Source: Boletus sp. NGJ (taxonomy: Eukaryota > Basidiomycota > Agaricomycetes > Boletales > Boletaceae). From it: a stretch of 64,000 nt of DNA. This document shows, piece after piece, positions 54,722-64,000 of this stretch. Position 1 is the first letter of the stretch. Every line of letters begins with the position of its first letter. The translations under genes were made by a program, and so were the position numbers. Location of the stretch: NCBI GenBank assembly GCA_019096195.1, contig JAGTXK010000227.1, forward strand, positions 61,471-125,470, in the 5' to 3' direction. The notes beneath the pieces are model-generated. The model was not told the DNA's origin and ran no database searches. It was given only the letters and a program-made list of their open reading frames with translations.

Positions 54722-57700
54722 GAACAAAGAGAAGAGAGCAAGAAACGGGTTCGTTCAGGATGTTGAAGCGATCGAGAGCTTGAGGGGTGCTGTGATACGC
54801 AGGACGAAGTATAAGAGATACCGGCAACGAAAATGAGATCCAAAAACTGACTCTTATTCAGAGCGCACGTTGCAGAAATTTGACAGAATGAAACCCCGAC
54901 TATTCCTAGCAGCTCCGTTTGGGATTTTTGCAATACACGCACATAAAAACAAATTATATTCGTATGGGACAGTCCAGGACGGCAGTCCATCTCGTACGCT
55001 CGTCCCGGTCTCGCCAGAACCTGATGGACTCATCCTTTTTTTGCCACTTCTGCCCAGAACGCTGGGTGGCCTGGACAACACCCAATCGCGTGCCAGTGGA
55101 GGTCTGGCATCCGGGTATACACGGCAGCTCCAACCTATGCCACGTTCCGCACGCGCACACTAACACGTGCCCTCGTGCTCACTGCCTCCTCCAATTACCC
55201 ACCTTACCCTGCCTCTTGTACGTTTCTAGTAGCAACCATCCCCTGCTTCTCTCTCGTTCGAAAGAGTAAAAGAATATTCGTAACCCCTGTCATCGCCCCC
55301 CATATCTTCTCACTGGCACCCACCGATTCCATCACTCTCGTAACCACATTGCCCTGCAAATTAGCCGATCCCCTTTACCCTGACCCGTTCCTGCTCAACC
55401 AAAGAATTCATCAATTAGGATGCGGGCCGTGATCACGGGACCTCTCACTGACGACCTCGAGGCTTCCTCATCCCCAGCCTTCGACGCGAAATGACCGCGC
55501 GAGTTCGGCTGAATCAGGAAGCGCTGGGACTTGCCGCCAGGTTCCGACCGCAAGCACGCAATTACACCGCGGTCTCTCTCCGAACGGCCCGAACCCCTCC
55601 TCCTTCGTTGGTGCACCAACCAGCTAGAAAACCTGACCGCAATGGTAATTTGTGACTAGGAAATCCAGGACATACACGCAAAACATGCACAGCCGCGCAG
55701 CAGCACAGCTTACCAGTGATACATGTGGTTTTGACGTGTGTTTAAATATAGGTGCGAAGCTTCGAAACGGTCCCATGATGGCTTGACGTCCATTCTGAAA
55801 GAAAACCCACCCAGAAGCTCTACTGTAGCCTTTACTGGCGACTGTCTCCCAAGTATGTCAGCCAGTGGCGAGCGTTCGTCGCCTCGTGTTCCTAACACGC
55901 TCCTTTTCCGTTCCACAATCAACGCCTATGTCCGCACATATCCACCCAACGTGACGTGTCGATCTTGTCTGCCAAGATGGCTCGCTGGCAAGCCATTATT
56001 ACATGTCTCTGAACGGTGACGGCATGCCCACGATCAAAACTGGGGTGATTCTGGCAGACTCTGAATATAATCACCTGGGGCAGGAGCCGGAGGGTTGGAT
56101 ACCGCCCAAAAATGAGGCTTCGCATGCGCAGTGGCGTGGTCAACTGCTCAGACGGTGGCTTGATAGGAATGACAAATGAGAGGACGAATGCCTGCAGGCA
56201 ACCCGATGCCGTTGGGAGCCCAGGGGTATGGAACGCCGTCATGCGCGATGCCACGCTGGCGCTATGCTTGGGATGCCGCGTGGTGAAACAGGAGGTCGAC
56301 GAGAAGTTCGGGTTGTTGCCCCACAACTTCCTGCAGAGTTGAACATAGCCTCGAGGGTGTAAACGAGGCAGCCGAGTATGTACGTCTTTTATTGTCCCAC
56401 GTGTATCACTCACTGGACACGAAAAGGTTGTATCATCCATTCCAAGGGTCATAACCACGACACCCGGTCAACAGGGGCTTTGACGCCGCGTCCGAAATGT
56501 GGGCCAATGGGGGGATTGCGATATGGTTGTTCCAGAAAAAGGTATCTGACCCCAAGGCATCAACTTACGATTATGTATCGTTCCTGGAGACGGCACCCTG
56601 TGGAGCAGCTAATAAATGGAACCCGAATCGGCACAATTTGTAGTGCAAGCTTTCAATCAGGTGAAGGTATAATGTTCTCATTCGGTCTCACCATGTTCCA
56701 GTACTGTGGTGAACATCGTTCGATGCTGACTTTGTGAGATCCCTTGATTTAGGTATCATGCGCCGTTTGTGTTGTAAATTGGATGGAAACACCACCAGAG
56801 AAGCATAGAAACACTGTGGAGTGAGTATTACCAGTGCCTTCATTACCGGTTCGAAACCCACGACCTATCTTCTCCGCGACCAACGATCTGCCAAACATGG
56901 CACATCCGATCAGTCGTTACAAAGCGGGTCTTAGATCCACGAATGGACGCGAAGAGCAAAAACACTTCTTTCGGGAAATCAAGTCCAGCAGCCGATCATC
57001 GTATCCTCACCTGTCTCGGTCTCACCCTCGAACTACAATTACCCTCCGAATAAAAATGTGTGTACACCTTCATTCGCTCGCCGCGTCTAACGTCCGAACT
57101 GAAAGTCTGCCCCGTCGTGTATTCGAATACACGTTTCATTCCCGTCTGCACACGTGTTGTGACCAACATGGTGAGAAGGCGGAGCCATCAGTAATGTGGC
57201 ACGAGAACGAGAACGATGTGACGCTCTCCCGGCGTAATATGACCAGTTCCCCCATTCGTGAACGGGCAAACGAAAACTTCGAGTCGCACACATTCCGATT
57301 CGACCCCAGAAATACCACTATGCGTACACGTACAAATAACTCCTGACAGCTCTTGGGATCGCATGTTTCATCGATTTATGAAACATATCGTCAAGGATGT
57401 TTCTGGAGGCGAAGCTGGGTAATAGAGGGGGTGGGACCCTGATGCATAATTTAACTCACGAGGGGTTGTGTAACAGATTTTGGCCAATCAGAAGTCGTAT
57501 CGGATGCCGGGCGTCCGTAGAAGGGCCCTGCCAAGATGTAACTACTACTCCGCAGATTCAGGTGGGAGCGCATTATGCCTCTTTCCCATTGCTCACGACA
57601 AAATGGTCAAGCGGCGAGCGGAGAGGAGAGATCGGAAATAAGTAGAGGTGGAGTTTACGTAGATTACGGTCATCTCTGATCGCGAGAGTGGATTAGTAGG

Positions 57701-58950
57701 AAATGGATCCAAATCTCCGTGTCACAGGGACGTTCAACATCCAGTCGTAGAGGTGCACATAATCTCCCGCAATTTGAGCTTTGAACCAGAATGGCGCGAG
57801 CGACTCCGATCTGGGTCGTGATCATCGCGTCTCTCAGCGGAGATGCCACTCTTTTACATTACTCCCCAGATATACATTGTACTCGGAGGGGCACTGTGTA
57901 CGATCTTTGTTGTAGCGGGCAATTCAAACTATAAAGTCAGCTCAAAAAAGCTTCTTTCACCCCACGATAAGGGCGCACGGCTCGCCGATCCTCAGCTGTG
58001 CCCCAAGTCGGCGGATACCAAACCAGGAGGACATTGTGGGCGAGTTCTCTTGCTCAGGGTCACTGCGCTGTGGACCGGTACAATGCAAAACAGGAGGCGA
58101 CGGAATGCAATATCGTCGAGTATGAGAAAAGACACATCAACGATAGAGGTTCCAGACAATTTTAGTTATACAGTACACTATCTCATAATGCTGAGAGTAG
58201 CGTCGAGTATAACTTAAACTCCTATCCTGTTTATTGACTCTCGAAGTTTGAATAAAATATGCCTTTTCCGACCACTCTAATGTAGGAATCACCCAAAACT
58301 TTTCTTGCATTATACATAGTAATCAGTTGTACATGTTTTATAGTACACAGCAGACCAGACGAGCATTGAAATGATCACTAGCGCGATATGATGCTTTTGA
58401 AAGTGTTTATGGAGAAGGGAAGAACCACCGCCCACTTACTTTCTACAGATAGCAATGCCTCGCTCGGAGGGAATGCCTTTCGCAGGGTGAACGTAAGGCA
58501 CGGATGGAGTGAAGTGTGGCCCAATTCATGCCTCAACACATCCGTAAGCAGAAGGGCTTCGTATTCTCTCTCTATACTCCACGATAACGCTCCACTGGAA
58601 GCGTATGGTCACAGCTTACCGCATGAAATCCTAACCGCGAGCCCACAGCTTTAAAGATTTTTTAAAAAAAAGCTTGTCAGACTGGTTGATATGCTTCAAC
58701 TCGTCACGTGAGGGACAAAAACTGGTAATCCATGCAACTGCCATACAGGCCCACGGGGAATCGCTCCGAGATTTTTCATCTTGTCCAGCTAGCAGCTTCG
58801 GTGCTATTTGTCGTGAATTACGGCCGACGTTGTTCTTGCGCCATCTCTGCGGAGTCTTTCCATCGTAGTCGCTCTGGCCTCCCCTCCGTCCTTGATGTTG
58901 TTTGATAGATTCTATGCGTGCCTCCTTGCCCGCTGTCTTGATTCGACGCG
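54722..58950. other. Long gene-poor stretch
   Basis: About 4.2 kb. The first 600-900 bp is CT-rich and should carry the GATA-factor promoter and 5' UTR. Beyond that only short open frames are seen (the longest is 170 codons at 56834-57346, with biased Arg/Ser/Thr composition and no motif). No tRNA, rRNA or transposase was recognised. A 9-bp hairpin lies at 57363-57386. Confidence 0.45.
57363..57386. repeat. Perfect 9-bp hairpin
   Basis: ATGTTTCAT and ATGAAACAT are exact reverse complements separated by six bases (CGATTT). There is no T-run after it and no gene nearby to terminate. Probably incidental. Confidence 0.4.
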
Positions 58951-59270
58951 ATCGTCTCGCCTATCGCTGCTCGTTGGGTTCTTCTGGTACGTTCGTTTCA
59001 ACCCCTGAACCGTCTACCCCACTGCGCGCGTCTGTGTGCTTGACTCCCGTGCTCGACGATTTAATGTCGCAGCGTCGCTCGTATGAGTTGAAGTTTGGTG
59101 GAGGAGGTTCTGCTGCGGGTACGTCGTCGTTCGAGGTGTGCTGATCGTCAATCTGGACGTCCACAGTCGATCGATCAGGCTCTTTCGATCTTCCTTCTTT
59201 CCCTGACGTAAACTGCAGCAGATTCAATTTACAAGTTTCTTTACACGATTTAGATGTAACTAACACACTG

Positions 59271-59366
59271 TCATTCAGAGTCATATTGTAACCATCCCTT
59301 GCCAGTTGTAAAGCAACTGCTCTCCCAATTCCTCGAGCACTGCCAGTCACTATTGCAGCTTGCATG
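59271..59366 (-). pseudogene. N-terminal exon of a short-chain dehydrogenase, orphaned
   Basis: From ATG 59366 the frame reads MQAAIVTGSARGIGRAVALQ then LARDGYNMTLND, a perfect SDR cofactor-binding segment (TGxxxGIG). The following sequence has GTGTGT...GCAG intron signals, but the next open part is not SDR: NNAG, Ser and YxxxK are absent. The gene is cut off after its first exon. The same frame is open upstream into the tail of reductase copy 2 because that tail lost its stop codon, creating a 247-codon chimeric open frame (58961-59704). Confidence 0.75.
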
Positions 59367-59512
59367 ATCGTCGGGGTGCAAATAGTAGTGGGTGACACTT
59401 TCCCAATCGACAATGCTATTTGCCGGCTGTCTGATGTTTGCTGCAGACAAAACCCTCCCCCACTATTGTGGGAGTCGGGGATTCTTCCACGCACACAATT
59501 TACACACAATAT

Positions 59513-62500
59513 CAACACGCCTTGCGTAAACATCCCCGCCGCTTCCCAATAATCCAACCAGAGTACTGCGTCCACGGTCGACAGCTGTAGCGAGATGACG
59601 CATGGTCTCGCTCTCGCGCGCTCCGATTTGGAGGCATCTGCTGATGTACCCGACCGACTCGACTGCCGACATATTGCTGCATCGCCTTGAGCCAGGGTGT
59701 GCATGAACGCGACATGTTTGATGGCTGGCTAATTTCAACCCCGATAGTCGTTGTGAAAAATGACCAAAAAAAGGGCGTGTCAGCACACAATATCATCGAG
59801 AGAGCTCGCGCATGCGGCTCACCACACGTCGGACATCCTCCTCGCTCGTATCAACCGCGTGTTTTCCAGTCTCTCCTTCCACCCATCGAGCGAATGAGAT
59901 CCATGGGAGACGGGATGGCGTCAGTTGCTTTTGATAGATAACCTCGCTGATGGGCTGTCTCGCAGACTTCCATGCGGTCGGTTCGGGGGGATGCACCAAG
60001 TCCACGGGAAGAGGGGGTGCCTCATCTGCGAACGCAGTGTCCAGTATCGCATCGGATACAACATACGGAGGAAGCCATGACGCGATCTTTTATAACATCT
60101 GCCCCACACCCAAAAAAAATCGGAGCCAGTTTATCGACTTACCCCGTGGGCTTAAGGAAGCGCCCAAAAGCTTACGCGCGACTTGACGATGATGGGAACC
60201 CAATCCATGGTCAACCACACACCTCACGGTGCACCGCCCGTGATCTGCCCAATTCTAAATGACGTTGCAGGTAAACCGCTCGACACGAGGCCGACGACCA
60301 AGCAAGTAAGCACCGACTCAGACACGGGCTTGCTCGCACCGTAACCAGCTCGCACAGCAGCCCCCGCATTGAGCTGCACCTCTTCCAGGAACGCCCCCCA
60401 TTCTTATCCCACCCGTGTGTCGACGCCACAGACGACGTGAACAAGAATCTCGGCTTGTCCGCCCGCTTTGGCCATATGTCGCGTCCGCTTCACGTTCGGC
60501 TCAAACGACGACAGCACGAGGTTTAAATCGAGCCGCCACGCACTGTGGATGATCACCGTCACCGAATAGCAGAACTCGCGGTACGTGCAATCGTCGAGCG
60601 ACAGGTTCGGTTGGCCCAAGTCGACCTCGATGTGCATCAGCTTCGCCGAATCGAGAATGGCAGTGTCGAGCCCACGGTCCTCGACAACAGCGCGCTGTCT
60701 CCGTTCGATTGAGGCCGTCCTGGAAGGCCGGTTAAATGCATATACAATGCCACGTCCTTACGGCTCAGCAGGGAAGCAAGCAGACACGAGCCACGCCCGC
60801 CCGTCGAACCCAGTAGAACGACATGGCCGTGGTAGAAAATTCCGAACCTAGTATGTACGACATTGCCAACCTTTCTCCCAAGCCGATCGAGTACTTGATA
60901 ATCATGCCCTCGAACTCTGCTTTACGATCTGCGGCAGGAGTATCAGTGCTAACTAAAAGTTGAATCAAATGCCTGGCAAGGAACTGACGTGTGGGGAAGA
61001 TGATGTTCTGGTTGATCTGAGACACTGTTGCTTGAATCTCACCGTGCGAGGACCCGGCGAATGATGCGGTTCCTGAGCAAGGTCGAGGGCAAGCTACGTA
61101 TATAAACGAGTGAAACGTCGCTCGATGGAGATGGGTAAATAAAGCAGACCTGTCAAATCCCTTGTTCAAACACATCCATGTCGAGCTCGATGGGTTAAGT
61201 AATCTGCATTGACAGCCGTCGCATGTGCCATCAACCAGCTCTCAATTTCACTCTGAGACCAAATCAAAGGCACGGGGACGTCGATCCCAGCCTTGGCAGT
61301 TGACACATACCTACGTAGGTTTGCATGACCATAAGGACGGACAGTGGTGGAGCACTGACGCTTACACTGTATCGGTCTCCGATTCGTACAACGCCATCGT
61401 CGCCTTCTCGATCACCGTCCCTTGCCAGCGCGCATAATTGATCTATGTCTTGAAGATTGTCGAGTGACTAAAACAAACACGATCGGGAATTATATAAAAA
61501 AAAAAAAAAAAAAAGTTGGTGTATCATCTTGAGACCGCGGGTTCCCAAACGAAAACGCACCCATACTTGACACTCGTATGTGTCATCACCCTGCCACACC
61601 CATCGTATGCTCCAAACTGTATCCACTCCCAAATGTGCTACTCGGCAGGATTACGGAGTGCATACGTTGGGGCCAAACTACGTCCCGCCATATACAGACA
61701 CGAGGTTGACGCTGGAAGCTACCAGCCCATCTTTCTCGTGAGAGGGCCGACCCCGAAAGCCTAAGAGGAAGCATGTCAAATTCCACAAAACGACGCGAGA
61801 AAAGCGACGAGAGTGTCATACTACATGTTTCAGCGATCTGAGGACATCGACGGCTTGTGCGGAAGCAACCAATTCTTCCAAGAATGTAGGCACGATGAAG
61901 AGCGAGCTCGATTTGGTTGACCGAACTACCTCAATCGTATCCTGTGGGTCCAGTATGATGGGGCTACTACGGTTGATTCGCGATAGGACGTGGGGGAATG
62001 AAAGGAGAGAACTGGCATCAATTGTGAGAAATCCACGTGCTCCTCCCCGAGTAAGATCAGATGGACGTTGTAAACCAAACGAAACACACGGTGCACCAAG
62101 GAACTGCGGTGTGGTTTGTCATCGCAATGGGTTTGTGGAATCCTATGCTCCGGTGGTAGTACATGATATCACCATTGAGAGGTCGTTCTTCAGCCTCTGG
62201 TTAGGGTACGAAGGGAGTGCGTTTCGTCTCCTTCCCGAATTCGGGGTAAGCGTCGCCCATCGTTAATGCCTAATAGAGGTTAGCGTCACAGCTGGCGATG
62301 ATATCGATGATGGTATTGTCAGCGCCTTCAAATTGACTGTTGGGACGCACGGCATGAGCGACGTGCCGGCAGGCGTGGTAGAATTCTAAATGGGAACATT
62401 TGGTATGCTCGTCGTGGAAGGGATAGAAAGGGTGAGTCGGGTTGTGCTTCGCGTTGAACTCGACCGTCTCTGACACAAACAGAGATCCGTTGGGGGGGAT

Positions 62501-62552
62501 AGGATACTAATCAGAGGGGCTCTGCTTGACGGAAGTTGTACGGGGTCGCCAT
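59513..62552 (-). pseudogene. NRPS-like adenylate-forming reductase, decayed copy 2
   Basis: The start at 62552 (MATPYNFRQAEP) is followed by SETVEFNAKHNPTHPFYPF and further A-domain phrases (SLFIVPTFLEELVASAQAVD, SVNLVSVYGGT). In the Glu codon after VYGGT there is a TAG, where copy 1 has GAG. The carrier-domain end is near 60,950-61,020 (VSQINQNIIFPT). The R domain follows: GHVVLLGSTGGRGSCLLASL, LMHIEVDLGQPNLSLDDCTY, SFEPNVKRTRHM and VYLQRHLELG-type residues in shifted frames, then LVHPPEPTAWKSARQPISEV and LPWISFARWVEGETGK, ending AVLWLDYWEAAGMFTQGV with the stop codon lost (59513). Multiple frameshifts are present. Unlike copy 1 it keeps the carrier and R domains but has lost the A8 region. 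Homology to copy 1 extends to about 62,685. Confidence 0.85.
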
Positions 62553-62698
62553 GATCTATTTCGCGTACTTTGACTGCGCACGGGAGGCAATCAATATTCT
62601 AGCAGGTGTTGAAGAAGAGTGTTGGAATATCACAAACTGAGATGTCATAAAATAGCCTGCAAAGATTACAAAAACTCGCAGTGACTACTACTTCATGT

Positions 62699-63672
62699 TC
62701 AAGTAGATGCTGGCAATACGTAAACGACACTGGTGATGCCCTGGACCCCCTGGCCCGGCTGGGCGTATGCGAAAGTGCGTGCTCGGTGCATGTCCCAGTA
62801 AATATCAATTCCCGGCGGGCTGATGGGCGTGTGTTCGGCTCCCCGGTGAATGACACGAAAATCAGTGAAGGTCACTGTTCCAAATTTCGTGAGAGTCCAC
62901 CAACCCACGCCAGTGCGCCTGGCATAGACCATCCCCACAACACTAGTGAAGCAAGCTGGAACATCAGTGCCAGTGATATATGCCGAGGCCGCCCACGGGC
63001 CATGCGCTGAACGATTTTGAACCACCACTCGACGAATCACGCGGCCATCCGCGAGCAGCATGTTATAGATTTGGAGGGTGATAAGGTCACCAGCGGTGAT
63101 TGGGCGGGGGAACAGATTCTCCGGGGTCTCAGGGAAAAGCCGGAAGTCGAGAAAGCTGGTCCCGTAGACAGCTGTTCAATGCACGAATGATGAGTGTTCA
63201 TTTAGACTGGAAGTTCGACATCTCTCACGATAAGCAGCAAAAAATCCATGAGTGACTTCGACCTGGATACCAACCAGGATGACCTTCTTCCCCAGTTCGT
63301 CCATGATTGGTCCCCTGGTCGTAGTCCCAGGTGTGCCGAGAGTAAGCGCGTAACCGACGCGAGAGTTGGGGGTGGCGGCAGTGTTGATGGTGGGAAATCT
63401 GAAGCTGACAGTGGCGTAATCTATTATAAGCTGTCGGCAAAGAAATGAGATCGATCGTGGACCATGGGGATGATACTAACTCGTGAAACGATAGTCCAAC
63501 TATAGTGCTGAAAGCCAGCCCAAGCTTGTGCTTTTCCATTGTTTCTGGGGATAAGCGACAGAGAACGCTCCGAGGGGAGGTCCTCGCTAGGACAAGTGGG
63601 AGCTGAGTCGACCAACACAACCAGCGAGGTGAGCAAAAGGGCTCCGAGGAGGAGGGTAAACGTGGAGATCAT
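62699..63672 (-). CDS. Small secreted protein, possibly eqolisin (G1)-fold
   Basis: The start at 63672 gives a clear signal peptide (MISTFTLLLGALLLTSLVVL, cleavage after VDSA). The mature part reads KAQAWAGFQHYSWTIVS, YATVSFRFPTINTAATPNSR, ALTLGTPGTTTRGPIMDEL, SFLDFRLFPETPENLF, PITAGDLITLQIYNMLLADG, VVVQNRSAHGPWAASAYITG, LTKFGTVTFTDFRVIHRG and GITSVVYVLPAST, ending at 62699. The arrangement WAG...VSFxFP...P(I/V)xAGDxI...V.N...FGTVTFTD resembles eqolisin-type peptidases, but the catalytic Gln and the EWIVE-type Glu are not evident, so it may be a non-peptidase relative. A TATA box is present. It lies just outside reductase copy 2. Confidence 0.6.
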
Positions 63673-63733
63673 GGTGGGGGTGATGGAGTTGTGAAATGTC
63701 GATATAATGAGTGCAGAGTGACCATCCTGCAAC

Positions 63734-63740
63734 CTTTATA
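63734..63740 (-). promoter_or_regulatory. TATA box of the small secreted protein gene
   Basis: TATAAAG on the minus strand, about 62-68 bp upstream of the ATG at 63672, in a typical core-promoter position. Confidence 0.55.
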
Positions 63741-64000
63741 CGTCCAGCACTGGCAGGTATGTTCCCCTTTGGATACCGAGTATCAACCCGTTCTGTTTCG
63801 TGCCATGACCGATAAAACACGTTCGAGATGTCCGCCGTGGCCTTCATCTTCGTTTTAGGTTGACTTTCTGGCGTTCGTGGAAAATTAAATGCTGAGGCAC
63901 ATTGATCCTGCATGGGTCACGCAGATGAGTTATCAGGGCGGCACCAGAGATCGCCAAAACGTATTGTAGACTCATCCGAAGGTCAGCGTGTGGATATTCC

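Noticed and set aside
56845-56870. GGTTCGAAACC resembling a tRNA T-arm
   Set aside because: The flanking bases do not pair as a T-stem, and no D-arm, anticodon arm or acceptor stem fits around it.
56834-57346. 170-codon plus-strand open frame
   Set aside because: No family, signal peptide, membrane segment or repeat was recognised, and composition is biased to Arg/Ser/Thr. Not enough to call a gene.

Overview
The window comes from a filamentous fungus, most likely an Agaricomycete and possibly Ceratobasidiaceae/Rhizoctonia-like. Genes are split by many 45-60 bp GT-AG introns with CTAAC/CTGAT-type branch points. Gene types seen include a basidiomycete-style VWFA protein, a WD40 protein, NRPS-like adenylate-forming reductases, a trichodiene-synthase-like cyclase and a two-finger GATA factor. 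The taxon is inferred from gene style only.

Layout. (1) 1-3.1 kb: a broken VWFA gene converging on an intact proteasome gene (RPN7). (2) 3.1-5.6 kb: no recognisable gene. (3) 6.1-11.2 kb, minus strand: a 5'-truncated WD40 gene, a decayed NRPS-like reductase (copy 1) and a sugar-transferase-like gene. (4) 11.8-47.9 kb: a dense specialised-metabolism region. It holds a Tri5-type sesquiterpene synthase, a BAHD acyltransferase, five apparently functional P450s plus one P450 pseudogene and two P450 fragments, a short-chain dehydrogenase, two flavin monooxygenases with N-terminal extensions, an aldo/keto reductase that seems to splice in frame into one of them, an MFS transporter, and a conserved fungal secreted/membrane protein of unknown function. 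(5) 48.5-54.7 kb: a truncated GT8 gene, a small beta-trefoil protein, a reductase relic, and a large GATA transcription factor. (6) 54.7-59 kb: no recognisable gene. (7) 59-64 kb: an SDR fragment, a second decayed NRPS-like reductase (copy 2, same orientation as copy 1), and a small secreted protein.

The core looks like an undescribed terpenoid biosynthetic cluster. The cyclase would build a sesquiterpene. The P450s and flavin monooxygenases would oxidise it, the AKR and SDR would adjust oxidation level, the BAHD enzyme would acylate it and the MFS protein would export it. Two directly repeated reductase pseudogenes about 50 kb apart bracket the region, and P450 fragments copied from neighbouring P450s lie inside it. 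The locus has therefore been actively duplicating and decaying. Exon boundaries were read by eye from splice signals and reading phase. Multi-exon genes are given as one span from start to stop codon.
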